Program-made: the position numbers and the translations under genes
The notes under the pieces: generated by a model
Databases searched by the model: none
Told to the model about the DNA's origin: nothing
Seen by the model: only the letters and a program-made list of their open reading frames with translations
Shown: positions 11,707 through 23,084 of the stretch, piece after piece
Layout: the number at the start of each line of letters is the position of its first letter
Position numbering within the stretch: the first letter of the stretch is position 1
Source: Euryodendron excelsum
Taxonomy: Eukaryota > Streptophyta > Magnoliopsida > Ericales > Pentaphylacaceae
Length of the DNA stretch: 64,000 bases
Assembly: GCA_033060915.1 (NCBI GenBank)
Contig: CM065388.1
Coordinates: 21,991,001-22,055,000 of the forward strand
Reading direction: 5' to 3'

Positions 11707-13079
11707 GCTGTCGTGCCTAAGTTTTTGGGACCGAGTCCTTTCAGCTTGGAGACAAAGCACGAAACTCTGTTATTAGAACTCGTAATCCTAAAAGAACGAG
11801 TGCAACTAGGTTTAAACTTGAAATTGGATTGATTAAGGGCTTTTTACAAAAATAGGAGTCGCCACCTAACTTGATTAAGGTGAGTTAGGCTACCCAAAAC
11901 TAAGTATTAATCCGAAGATTAACTTAGGGTTTTTGAAAAAACTCCCTCGAGAGATGATTTTTGAGAAAATAGGTTATTTGGCAACCTTTAGAGAGTTTTA
12001 AGCCCTTTTAGAAAATAACTCCATTTTGGTCTTTCAAAAACAAAAGTCTGTGGTCCGGGGGTTGGTTACGTGTAGGGAAGATATCCTAAGATCATCACCC
12101 TACCCCACCCTTTTGGTACCTACATGTCTAATCACCCTTAGTTCACTCCCTAGAATAACCGGTTACTATTATTCACTTAATATCTACTTTAGAAGTCTGA
12201 AAACAAGGTTTAGTCGTCACTTTTTGGATGAATGATGTGTGATGCAAGTTTTGGATGAAGTTTGAAAACATGGGAGTTTTGAAGGAATTTGAGATAGAAA
12301 GTTTGAATTGACAGAAATTTTTGAAAAAGAGGATTGGGGTTGAAACAGAAGTTATGACCGCATCATTTTACGTTGCCTACGTATCTCATTTGGTGAAATC
12401 AGGTCATTCGTAGTTTGGGTGAGAGCCCGATGGAAAATAGGAGCATTAGGGCCTTTGGGATGTTTGAAGACACTTTGGGATCTTTGGAAAAGTTTGAAGA
12501 CACTTTGCGGTCTTTAGAACAAGAGAACTTGAGAGTTTTAGAAAAACGCCTTGGATATAGGACTTGAGATGTTTAAAATGTTTTGAAATTGAATTGTGGA
12601 GTGTCTTGAAATAAAACTTTGGAACTCTTGAAAGGGGATTTTTAAGTGTCTTGAAATGCTTTTGAAACAACTCAAGGGAGTTTTGAAAATGCTTTGGAGC
12701 CTTGTTTTGAAAACTTCAAAATGAGGTAGAGTTTGAAGTGTTTTAGTAGATTGGCCTTTGAAAAGTTTTTTAAAGTGGTTTTTGAAAACACCTAGGACTT
12801 TGGAGCTTTAACATGGACAACCTTAGAGGTTATCCATGATGTATCACCTTCCTTTGGAATCCCTAACCATGAAAGGGGTAGGTACAGATTAGGGTTGTGA
12901 GTTCTTGAAAACATTTTTGGAAATGCTTTGAAGATGGAATGTAGGAGTATCTAAAAAGGTTATGGAGTTGGCTTTTTGAAACCTCAACGAGAGTAAGAGG
13001 TTTTTAAGAAAGAGGTTATGAGAATAGTCTTGAATTGAAAGTTCACTTGAAAAGGGGGCCTTGAGTTGAAACCTTAAAG

Positions 13080-13531
13080 CATACTAATCTAGGTCGGGTT
13101 GATTTTAGGTTAGGGGTGACCTAAAGTTAACTAACTTGGGTTAGGTTAACGTAGGGTTAAGGTGGTCGAAGGTCAACTAATCAAAGTTGGGTTAACCTAA
13201 GGTTAAGGTGACCTAGGGTTAACTAACTAAAGTTGGGTTAACCTAAGGTTAAGGTAACCTAGGGTTAACTAACTAAGATTGCGTCAACCCAGGGTTAAGA
13301 TAACCTAGGGTTAACTAATTAAGGTTAAGTGAACCTAGGGTTGGATAACTGGAGTCATGTTAACCCAGGGTTGGATAACTAGGGTCAAGTTAACCCAGGG
13401 TTGGATAACTAGGATCAAGTTAACCCAGGGTTGGATAACTAAGGTCAAGTTAACCTAGGGTTAGATAACTATGGTCAACTTAACTTAGGATTGGATAACT
13501 AGGATCAAGTTAACCTAGGGTTGGATTGGAA
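13080..13531. repeat. Minisatellite with GTTAAC and CCTAGGG core in the LTR
   Basis: Units of about 45 bp carrying GGTTAACCTA, GACCTAGGGTTAACTAACT give way to about six 30-bp units carrying CAAGTTAACCCAGGGTTGG and ATAACTAGGAT. The related block in the solo LTR is 44,040-44,370; the LTR at 48,932 has only a vestige near 53,290-53,350. Expansion therefore looks subfamily specific. On the minus strand units contain AACCCTA, a telo-box-like string. Confidence 0.9.
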
Positions 13532-13581
13532 GATGGTTTTAAAAAATGGTTTTCTGCATTTTTGAAAAGATTTTAGGAAAA

Positions 13582-13685
<104 letters not shown>

Positions 13686-15033
13686 AATTATGCCATGCAA
13701 AGGACTTTGGTAGACAACCCTTTTAAGGATCATTTCCATGAAAATTTGACTTTAGCCAAGAATATGGTTTATATGGTTGGTGTTTGAAAACCATTCCAGA
13801 GAAGGTTTTCCTAGAACCATTATAACTTTTATCTTGACAAGAGTAAGGATTTCAAAAAATCAATATAATGATGACAACTTTTGAAAAATTATTTTAATGT
13901 AAAGATGGAGAGAATGAACTTTTGAAAACTATTTTTGAGAGAAAGACTTTGAGAACCATTTTCGAAAGGAATTATTCTAACAAGTTAGGGTTCCTATGGC
14001 CAATATAAAGGGACACCACTCAAGGGAGGGTTCCATGGGCCATTCCAACCACTAAGCTTGAGAGAATAACAACCTTAGTGATCATAGAGTTAGAAAATCA
14101 TTTGCATGCAAGAAAACAGAGAAGGAAACCATTCTAGCAATGTAGGGCTCGTATGGCCAATATAAAAGGGAGACCACTCAAGAGAGGGTTCCATGGGGCC
14201 ATTCTAACCACTAAATTTGAGATAATAGAACCCTTGGGAATTAGAGAGTTTGAAAACTATTTTTATGTAAGTTGGAATGCAAAGATGCCAAGGTGGGAGT
14301 TAGGGGTTAATGGGGGATTTTCTAAGACATGACTTCCTAGAACTTCATTCTAAGCTTCAAGAGACCAACTCTTAATACCATCTTGAAGGGAATATTTAGC
14401 TTGAAAATAGTATGTAAATAAGAATAGCGTAGGCTTTGAAGAACATGGTTATGAACATGAAAATAAAGCCAAGCACACAAGACATAAACAAGATAGCAAT
14501 ATGCAAAAGGGTTATGAATTCATACAAGGCTTTAGGCTACACCACATAATCAAGGGACTCTAAGGCCGTACCATCTTAAGGTAGGCTAGTGAGAGATCCC
14601 CTTGCATGATAGCTCTCACTAACTTTTCCTTAGGCATGAACTAAGAGCCCTCTTACTTCAAGCATGTAAGAAAGGTGGGTAAAAGATGGGGGTTAAAATA
14701 GAGAGTAACCTATGTAAGCTAGGAGGGAGAAGAGAGGAGTGGGGGAAGACAAAAACATAAAAGAAATACCATATTTTGCCTTCAATACACTTGCAACCTT
14801 CTATGGATACTTTGACTTGAGCTTAGATGGCTTTAAGTGTGCTTGAGGGGCTAGAAGGAGGAGTTTTATGGAGTGTAGGGCTATATAGGTGAAGTGTATG
14901 GGTTAGGAAAAGGTGGAATCTAGCCTAAATTTTGGAGGTGTGAGATATATATATAGGAATTCGAGATTTGGGAGCAGTTTTAGCAGAGCTTCGCCTCAAT
15001 TTTGGATTCTGGAATATGCAAAGGGGAAGGCCA

Positions 15034-15044
15034 GTATTTAAAGG
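15034..15044 (-). promoter_or_regulatory. TATA-like box of the LTR promoter
   Basis: The minus strand reads TTGCCTTTAAATACTGG here. The same context reads TTGCCTATAAAT at 45,303 and 51,601 in the sister LTRs. A second AT-rich candidate (TATATATATAT) is at about 14,946. Confidence 0.4.
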
Positions 15045-15423
15045 CAACCTGGGAGAGACGTGGCACATGTGCTACATGCACCTAGCCAAAATTTGTCCTA
15101 GCACATTTAGCACATGGGCCAGTACTGTTCCAATGCCAGAATACCACGTAGCACCCATTGTATTAGCTAAATCCTAACGGTTGATCAAACATTAGTCCAT
15201 TTGATCAAAATCTAGGTGCATGTAGCATACGCTCCATCATTGGGAGTGTTTGTTTAAACTTTGCCTCAATAATTGAGCCAACCAGAAAGGTTTCGGAAGA
15301 ATTGGTTGCATCCACGGTGTTCTCCTAGGGTTTCTCGTGAACTTTTATGTTTTTGAAAAGTTTGAATAGTGTTCGGAAGTTGGAGATATCGTCTCAAAAA
15401 GTGTGTATAAAATCACTTTTTTG

Positions 15424-15862
15424 CGAAGCGTCTGTGATACGCTCTGTGGGGGTTCGAAAGTAACTATTTTTGTGCGGTGTAATCAAGGCCTTCGGGAAGC
15501 GATCTCTCCGATCAAACCATACCGATGGAAAGTATTTTGTAAATACTTTCAGGAATTCCCTAATTTACACATTTCTCAAGTCATTTGACAGTGCGTTTTA
15601 ATTAGAGAATTGGGAAAAAAGTCAATCTTGGCGGAGCGTCTGTAAGACGCTCCAGGGGTCACTAAAAGTGATAGTGTTCGAGCCATGCGATGAAGAGTTT
15701 CAGGAAGCGATCTCTCCGATCAAGCCATATCGATGGAAAGATCTATGAATGAACTTTCGGGAATTTCCTAATTTACGCATTTCTCAAGTCATTTGATAGT
15801 GCGTTATAACCCAAGGAATCGAGAGAAAAGGCAATTTTGGCAGAGCGTCTGCAAAACGCTCC
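15424..15862. repeat. Three hairpin modules spaced about 208 bp in the LTR
   Basis: Inverted repeats of the form GGAGCGTCTGTAAGACGCTCC start at 15,424, 15,632 and 15,842. Each module also carries GCGATCTCTCCGATCAAGCC. The same three-module block recurs at about 45,655-46,090 and, in reverse, at 50,253-50,708. Confidence 0.85.
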
Positions 15863-16822
15863 GAGGAACTTTTCTTGACTCAGGGGTGTTTAGTGTCGTA
15901 AGTTCCTCTTTAGGTTAAACAGGGGTGTATGAAAAGACCCGCCGTTCAAAATCTTAGGACCAATGCTGTTTTGAGGCGTGTTCAAGTTATCAGGGGCAAA
16001 ATGGTCATTTTGGCCAGGTTTGGCTGAAATGGGGTAGAAATGGATCGAAATGTTATGTTAAGCGGGCCGGGCCATTTAAGGATGATCCCGAGAGAGTCTT
16101 TCACTGTTCGGTGGGATTTGCGCAGTGCTGGGGTGTTCAGGGTAAAATGGTCATCTTGACTGGAGTTAGCCGGAATGGGACCAAAATTGGACCAAATGGC
16201 GTGTAGAGTACGCCAAAATGCTTAGTAGCATTTTGGAAGGGTGGACTTACCGTTTTCAGAGATTTTGAACTTTCTCAAAATGTGCCTAGAGGCCTAAGGG
16301 GCAGGTTTGGTCATTTTTCACCGAGTCGGGCTAGCAGGCGCCGGTATTGACCTAGGTGTTGGTTCCCGAGACCGCCCAGCCTCAAAAAACTACCTATGTG
16401 GTGTTAGTTCCTAAGAACTCCTGATCTCAGAAACCTACCTGTGAGGGTGGTGTTGGTCTCCGAGAATGCCTGGTCTCAAAGAACTACTAAATGACAGACA
16501 TTCTACATTGGCGGGCTAGCAGGCACCAGAAGTGAACCATCTGGAATTTTAATAAGGTGTTGGTCCCCGAGATCGCTCGATCTCGGGGAGCTACCTGGAT
16601 GGCGTTGGTTTCCGAGACCGCCCGGTTTCGGAAAGCTGCCTGGAATGCCTAGAGACATGATGGTAGTTATGGCTCCAGCGGGACCTTATGGGCCCGGGAA
16701 GCAACCGGTTGACTGGATTGGAGTTTGAAAGACCCGTCTTGGTTTTGTATGTGTTATGATATTTGAAAAATGGGTCTGGTCGGGCTAAAGATTGCCGAGC
16801 GGGCAAAAATAGGGTGCTTATA

Positions 16823-18600
16823 GTGACCTACATGGTTACTATAAAGCCTATGTCATATGTCGAGTTGTAGCACACTTATGTTTTGAACCGAGAACTATGA
16901 TATGTTCACATATTTTACGACAAATTATTAAATGCTATATCAAGAATAATGTTATGTTGCATCTCTTCTTATGATATTATGTTTTGAAATGTTGAAACGT
17001 TTCAAATGATGTTTACGTTACCTATAAGTTCCAAGCCTACGCTTTATACGTTCAAAAGTTTACATCCTTATGCAAAAATGATTATCTATCATTATACATT
17101 AGATATAATTGCTAGTTTATGATATTTTCTTACTCATGCATCATTGTTATTTACTAAGCATTAGCTTACGTTTTCTCAAATGATTTTTAGGTAGCCAATC
17201 CAAGAGACCCTAGAGTGAGGCCATATGTGGATTTTGAGCTACAGTCCATGGGCCTATGTTTTGTAATATATTTGAGGGCTGGACCCTAATATTTTGTAAT
17301 GGTATAATGTTATAACTTTAGTGAGCCTTGAGTAGGCTCATGTGTATGCTATGTTTTGGATTACGCACAACTCTTCCATATATGACACAAATTATGTTTT
17401 CAAGTTATCAAAAGTTCTATTTTTCGCAATTATGCATCATTCTAAATTATTATGCACAGGTGATCAACCAATTTATGTAATGTGGCCTAGGGTAGCCTTG
17501 CTACTGGCCGGTCATGTACCTTAAATCCGCATAGGCCAAGTTTTGGGGTATGACAACCGCAGCCCTACAGATTTCTCTGTGGTAGATTACACCCTATTTT
17601 GTGACTCCATCTTGCAACTTTCATAATCTAGCCATTTCTCCATCTTTTCTAACAAAGTTTGTGTCTAAACTGATCTATTTTCTTGTATCCTACAACCTAA
17701 TGTAATTAGTTTTTCCATCAGAGCTCATTTAAGTTCTCAAAATGGCTTCAAAGTAAATGCTCTTTATCTAATTCGCACCAAATTTGCACTTCAATTTCAA
17801 CCTTCATTTTCACACTCAAATCTTAACCAAATCTCATGAAGTTTTAGTCTAATTAGTGTATTATGTCAAGTCCTATCCATCTAAGGTCTTGGTTTATGAT
17901 CAAAGGTCATTTGGACCTCCAGAACTGGTTTGCAAGTCCACTGCCCGTGACTAGTTTGAACCAATTTTGCACCTCTAAGTTCAATCTTTATTTAATTGAC
18001 CAATTCTAAACCATATGGAGTAAAATTTGTGCCTAAATTTAATAATTTTTAAAGATCTTTCTATTTGTAGTCTCCAATCCTCGATCAGATCTCATTTGGG
18101 TTCCCAAAATGGGCTCTGAACATTAATGTTCGCAACTGCTCTATTTTAGCCACGTGTAACTTGTGTGTTGTCATCATTTTTCCATTATACAACCTATATA
18201 AAGCTCATATAACAGTAAAATAAATTGTTTACTAACTATTCTAATATATTTTAGCATCAAAAGTATCAAAACACTGTTATTATAAGTAGTCACACGTGTG
18301 GTCCCCTCTTCAGAAAATAAGGAATCCATTTCTAATTCTAAGGTTTTGGGTCTTCAAGAGTAAAGCAAAACCCTTTGTTTCCATCCTGTTATCCATCCCT
18401 GATCATTCAAATTTACTAGTTTGGTTAGATTCAAAATTTCCTTAGATTTCCTCCATTTGCACCTCATCGGAAATCATGGATTCCGATGACACTTTTGGTA
18501 ATTTTCTGAACATTAGGCAATTTAATTCTAGTAAATTTTAATACTAAAGTTAAATAGGAGTAGTTTATACTTGAATCTTGTGCCTGCCTCTAATTTGTCC
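16823..18600. mobile_element. Degenerate LTR-like remnant
   Basis: No gene is visible. The block ending GGGGTATGACA at 17,555 resembles a Ty3/gypsy LTR end. The following 1 kb (17,556-18,560) is AT-rich, non-coding and has a TATATAAAG-like box near 18,193. No paired copy or primer site is present in the window, so the assignment is weak. Confidence 0.35.
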
Positions 18601-18605
18601 TTCAC

Positions 18606-18608
<3 letters not shown>

Positions 18609-18656
<48 letters not shown>
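18609..18656. repeat. (TC)24 microsatellite
   Basis: Twenty-four uninterrupted TC dinucleotides. ORFs across it on both strands are low-complexity artefacts. Confidence 0.97.
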
Positions 18657-18660
<4 letters not shown>

Positions 18661-19059
18661 ACTCTTTTCTTTCTCTTGGCTGCACTCTGGCAGCCCCTCC
18701 TCCCTTCTTTCTTTCTTCCTCTGAACTCCCCTCTCAATCCTCTTCCTCTCCTTTGTTTTAAGCTATCAAGCTTTGGTGTGAAGAATGCAATACCAAAAAC
18801 CTTACATATATAGGCCAAGGATACTTGAGTCAAGATATATATATAAACTCCTATTTTCTAATCTCACATTGCACTTTCACTAGTGAAGATATGATACTTA
18901 AAAATAAGGTATCAACACATCCACCATAAGTAAATAAAGGTCACAATAAAAGAAGCCATAGAAAAATGTGCTAAAACAAATAAATGAATGATACTGAGAC
19001 CATACAATACTCAATCTCTACCAATTGGTACAAGTGATGGAAAGATATCCAAGTCATAT

Positions 19060-19113
19060 AGCACCTCTGACTATACAATCCATACCTAAGAGAGATATCA
19101 TTATCATCATCAT

Positions 19114-19144
<31 letters not shown>

Positions 19145-20420
19145 GGGGGGTGGAGGCTGATAAGAGATATGCTTGATAATCTCCTGGAAGAATCGAGTAT
19201 GCTCTTGTTGGGCTCCCTAATTCTCGATCACCTAAGTCGCAAGAGCTACAATAACAGTGTCCTGAGCGGTGATCCTGGCTGTCATGGCGGTCTGCCACTC
19301 GGTATGCGTAGTCTACTGAGCTACTAGGGTCATTTGAGTAGCTAAAACCTGCTCCTAAAGATGGACCAAAACCTAAGAATGCAGCAACATCAGCTGGCTC
19401 TACTGCTCCAGAATTTCCATTAAAGGATAAATATCAGGCCCCTACTAGGCCTGTTGTGCTTATGGTTGCTGCTAATCAGCCTGTTGTTGCTCCTACAGTC
19501 GCTGCTACTGCTGCTGAGGATAAGGTGGGCTGTTAAGGTGGTGGGGGCTGCTACCTCTGAACTCTCCTCTAAATGCCATCCAGCTGTCGTCCACTCTATT
19601 CTCAGTCAAAAGGTCAATGGGCTTCTTAGGAGATATAGTGACCACATCCGCCTAAGACCCAACTCCCACTTGCTCAATCATGGATCTAATGAAACACCCA
19701 AACGGTATGCTCGCCTAGACAGTAGCTAGTTGGGTTGCCGACTAAAAGCGCCATGAAAAGGAAATAGAGAAGGTCGATAAACCTACCCATGGAATAACCC
19801 AAAATAACTGATCTCTAAACCGGCTAACCTTCATAGGTCGACCAATCGGGAAAAGGGAACAACAAGAGAACATAAAGAGGGGCCTATATCTAATGACAAG
19901 TGTCTTCTTAGGCACTTACGAGGTATCCCATCTCTCGCCCTCAACACACACCTCCGCCACAACTATCGCGTGGTCCAAAGCTCCCTCCCCATAATAGGTA
20001 AACTGCAGGTCAGCTACCCTCGACATATGAAAGAAAGCAGCAGAGGAAGTCAGGGTAATCTCTACATTATGGTCCTATGGCCTAATAATCACATGGCCTA
20101 GAGTCTTAGAAGTGTAAGATATGTTGGTCGTTAATTCAGTGACCAGTGTTGTTCAGCACTAGCCCCTAAATCTAGCCAACCCTAGCCACTGACGTAGAGT
20201 TAGAGCATCTAACCAATAGTAAGGCTCCTCAGTAAACTGAGTGAAAGTCCAGCGCCTCTCGAGAATAGTGCCCATATGGCTCCAAAGGTTCTTATAAGCA
20301 GTCTGGAGCTCGACCCAAGTGAATCTATGCTCGTCATATGTCAGGGCACCTCTGGCCTGGCCTCGACCTCTAATAGGCACTAACCCCTAACCCGAAACCT
20401 GTTGTCCTTTACTAGCCATG
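19060..20420 (-). pseudogene. Accessory ORF remnant downstream of Athila-like integrase
   Basis: The minus strand opens with ATG at 20,420 (MASKGQQVSG, then a TAG). The longest clean part, PIRGRGQARGALTYDEHRF to TLRQWLGLARFRG (20,380-20,159), is followed in the same frame by HVIIRP, HNVEITLTSSAAFFHMSR and YYGEGALDHAIVAEVCVEGE, separated by TAG, TGA and TAG stops. It lies 3' of the Athila-like integrase on the same strand, where Athila elements carry an env-position ORF. The content is more like the putative plant transposon protein type than a membrane protein, and no transmembrane segment is seen. The C-terminus is Gln-rich and ends in a run of Asp coded by an ATC microsatellite. The 5' boundary is good; the 3' boundary is approximate because frameshifts occur after about 19,850. 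Confidence 0.45.
19097..19144. repeat. (ATC)n trinucleotide repeat
   Basis: ATC repeats with two ATT/ATA interruptions. On the minus strand, in the accessory ORF remnant, it would encode a poly-Asp tail after PPPP. Confidence 0.9.
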
Positions 20421-20599
20421 GCAACGGAAATTAACAATAATGATGAATAAACCCCTAAAACCTCCTAAAACGAATAAACAAAGAAAGTACAAAGGAAGGA
20501 AGATGGGAAATACCTAAAGGAAGGCTAGGAAGGCTAGACTAGGAAGGTTGGGTCCATTGTTGATCACCGACAAGGCCTCACTATTCCTTGGAAGCTTTC

Positions 20600-20900
20600 T
20601 TACTCTCAAACTCACTTTCTCAGAGCGTTCAAACACTCAAATGAGAGTTTGAACGCCTATTTATAAAAATCGCAGGAGCATATGAATGCTCATTAGCGAG
20701 CATTAACAAGCTTGCACACTATTCAAATAGTCGTTCGAATGTTTACACTGCGCTTCGAATACTTGGTAATAAATGACCTTGAAAGTGCAACCGTTGCTGA
20801 CGTGGCATTCAAACGGATGATGTTACTATTCAAACACCCATTCGCACGCCCTTGGAAACCATGCGAACATCCGTTCTAACACTCAAGGAAGCCGTTTGAA
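20600..20900 (-). promoter_or_regulatory. Phased TTCGAA-type palindrome array with TATA box, upstream of the accessory ORF
   Basis: Six-base cores TTCGAA, TTCAAA, TTTGAA or TTCGCA start at 20,628, 20,648, 20,722, 20,734, 20,754, 20,808, 20,829, 20,841, 20,862, 20,874 (TTCTAA) and 20,895. The steps are 20; then 12, 20, 54, 21, 12, 21, 12, 21. On the minus strand a TATA box (TTTTTATAAATAGG, about 20,656-20,669) follows the main array and precedes the ORF start at 20,420 by about 240 nt. This is the layout of a promoter with clustered operator-like sites. Confidence 0.6.
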
Positions 20901-21202
20901 TGATAATTCAATTTTTTTGAAAAATTTTAGATTTTTCAATTTTTTTCAAGGTCCTACCAAAACAAAGAACAAAGAACCAAAAACCTAAAAAACTAAACAA
21001 CAACAAAACTCATCCTAGATGGTGTCTCCCTAACTTAAACAATGCAATGACTAATTGCAAGCAAAATAAGATGAAAATATAGCAAAAAAGCAATGCAAAG
21101 AAGAAGAAAGAAGGATGACTCCCCCCTAACTAGGACTAAAACAAACAAAGAAAGCACAAAACAACAAAACTACTCCCATCTACAAGGACTTACTTATATT
21201 GA

Positions 21203-21960
21203 TCAATCCAAGATTGGTGGATCAATAAGATCCACACAATCAATCTCACCCCAGAAGGCCTCAAAATACAGTTTCAACCGTTGGCCATTCACTTTGAAAG
21301 ATGTCCAATTGGTGGAGTTTTGAACTTCCATCGCCTCATGAGGAAACACCTCTTTCACCACATACAACCCCAACCATTTTCTCTTAAGTTTGCTCGAAAA
21401 TAGATGTAATCGAGAGTCATAGAGCAAAACCTTTTGGCCAGTCTTAAATGATTTTTGAAGGATGTGTCGGTCATGGAAGGTCTTCATTCGGGCCTTAGAG
21501 AGCTTTGCGTTCTCATAAGCATCATTCCTAAGCTCTTCAAGATCATTGAGTTAGAGCTTCCTATGGATTCCCGACTCATCAATGTTGGTGTTACATTGGT
21601 GTATCGCCTAATAAATTTTGTGCTCTATTTCAACCGGAAGGTGACAAGCATTTCCATAGACAAGTCTATAAGGCGAAGCGCCAAGAACTGTCTTATAAGC
21701 TGTGCGGTATGCCCATAAAGCATCAACCAACCTAAGCGACCAATCCTTTCGATTAGAATTGACCGTCTTCTCTAAGATGCGCTTAATCTCACGGTTGGCC
21801 AACTCAACTTAGCCTTGGGTTTTAGGGTGATAGGAAAGTCCAACCTTATGCCTTATGCTGTATTTGTCCATCAATACCCTAAATGGCCTATTACAAAAAT
21901 GAAAGCTCCCATCACTAATGGTCATTGGTTCGTGTCGCTATGGCTTCAACCCATTTCGAA
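21203..21960 (-). pseudogene. Athila-like Ty3/gypsy integrase fragment
   Basis: The minus strand encodes the C-terminal half of a gypsy integrase. In order: KWVEAIATRTND (about 21,920-21,955), then after a short deletion DGSFHFCNRPFRVLMDKYS, SYHPKTQG with a TAA where Gln is expected, [37 protein letters not shown], and the region after the core HDRHILQKSFKTGQKVLLYD, RLHLFSSKLKRKW and FKVNGQRLKLY. The second catalytic Asp (in DGS) and the Glu (in VELANREI) of the DDE triad can be placed. Wording is characteristic of the Athila lineage. The reading frame closes at TAG after DLIDPPILD near 21,203. Protease and reverse transcriptase are absent from the window. Confidence 0.88.
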
Positions 21961-22740
21961 TTGTTGTTTGAATGGGCAATGAATGGACAACAAATGGTTA
22001 AAGCGAGCCTCTAAATCTCCACTTTCTATCGAACCTGATTTGAACTTGAATCAAATGGTGCAAAGAGCTCTTTGAATCTCTCTTAGCGTTCGAATGCTTG
22101 GGCCTTGCGTTTGAACACCCATGCGCACGATTGGGACTCCATTCGAACGCTCCATTGTGTTTTTGCTCCTTTTGATCCTTTTAAGCTATGATCCTACACA
22201 AAGTTCATTCAAATTGATTAGTGACAAAATATAGCTAATAAAGCAATATAAATCCTAACCTAGAGCTAACAACCAGCTAAATTAGGCAATAGGATTTTGG
22301 AGTGTAATCACTTGTACAACCATAAGAGTGTTTGTTTTTGGTTTTTTTTTTTTTTTTTTCCTTAGATTGCATATGCATGAGTTAAGCGCTTAAGATTACA
22401 ACGAGTGTATAAATACAAATGATGGAGGTACAAGGAGTGTATAAATACAAAGGATCGAGGGAATGCAACTACCATTGACGTAAGAGAAATGCTATACAAA
22501 GTTACAAACTGATAATTTTCACCAATTTTCTTATGAAAGGATTCAAGGCGATGGAATCCTTAATTAATATATCTAGAGCCCTCTTGTAATGTCCATAAGT
22601 AAGAAAACACAGATGGAAAAATTGGATGAGATTGTCTTGTCCAAACTAATTCTACAATGACCAACGCGTCCCGACACCAATTAAAAATTGATTTTTTGGG
22701 TCTGGCATGTTAATTTTTTTTTTTTTTTTTTTTTTTTTGT
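21961..22740. other. Non-coding element debris with poly-T tracts
   Basis: No coding potential is visible. It includes a second small array of TTCGAA-type palindromes (22,089-22,148), poly-T tracts at about 22,339-22,359 and 22,714-22,738, and an imperfect duplication of ACAAGGAGTGTATAAATACA near 22,420-22,460. Confidence 0.5.
22089..22148. repeat. Second phased TTCGAA-type array
   Basis: Cores start at 22,089 (TTCGAA), 22,110 (TTTGAA), 22,122 (TGCGCA) and 22,143 (TTCGAA), giving steps of 21, 12 and 21. This repeats the phasing of the array at 20,722-20,900. Confidence 0.6.
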
Positions 22741-23084
22741 GTAGGGTCAAGTGCTGTTAAGATCATAATGTCATTTTATTCTGGCAGGGAAGAATTTAGT
22801 GAATTTGGTTGGACCACAGTTGCCAAGGCCGAATTGTGGGCCGTCTGGATGGGGTTGGCCCTTGCATGACACCATGGTTTTCTGGATTTGGAACTTGCTG
22901 GGGATAGCGAACCTACTTTCTCTTTTAACAGTTCGCAAGTTCAACTCTTGCGCAAGAGTGCTTCTTGTGGTCGTTTTTTTCTCACAGTTGTGGTCACTCT
23001 TGCCATCAGCTGCTCTCCCATACCTTCTATAGGTGTAGGCTAGATTTTCTAATGATCGTGTTATAAATAAATAAATAAATAAAA
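22741..23084 (+). pseudogene. LINE-type RNase H fragment with TAAA-repeat tail
   Basis: Within 22,830-22,930 the plus strand encodes AELWAVWMGLALA, a TGA, then HHGFLDLELAGDS. This matches the RNase H domain found at the end of plant LINE ORF2 and related domesticated sequences; the TGA replaces a Trp codon. The block ends in an AAATAAATAAATAAATAAA-like tail near 23,063-23,084, as expected of a non-LTR retrotransposon 3' end. The rest of the LINE is not present. Confidence 0.5.

Noticed and set aside
18528..18833. ORFs on both strands around 18,600
   Set aside because: Leu-Ser or Arg-Glu runs are produced by the (TC)24 microsatellite.
19025..19327. 100-codon plus-strand ORF with poly-isoleucine
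   Set aside because: It is a frame through the ATC repeat, antisense to the accessory ORF remnant.
19060..20420. Envelope-type protein in the env position of the Athila-like element
   Set aside because: No signal peptide, membrane helix or glycoprotein-like features can be seen, so only the neutral term accessory ORF is used.
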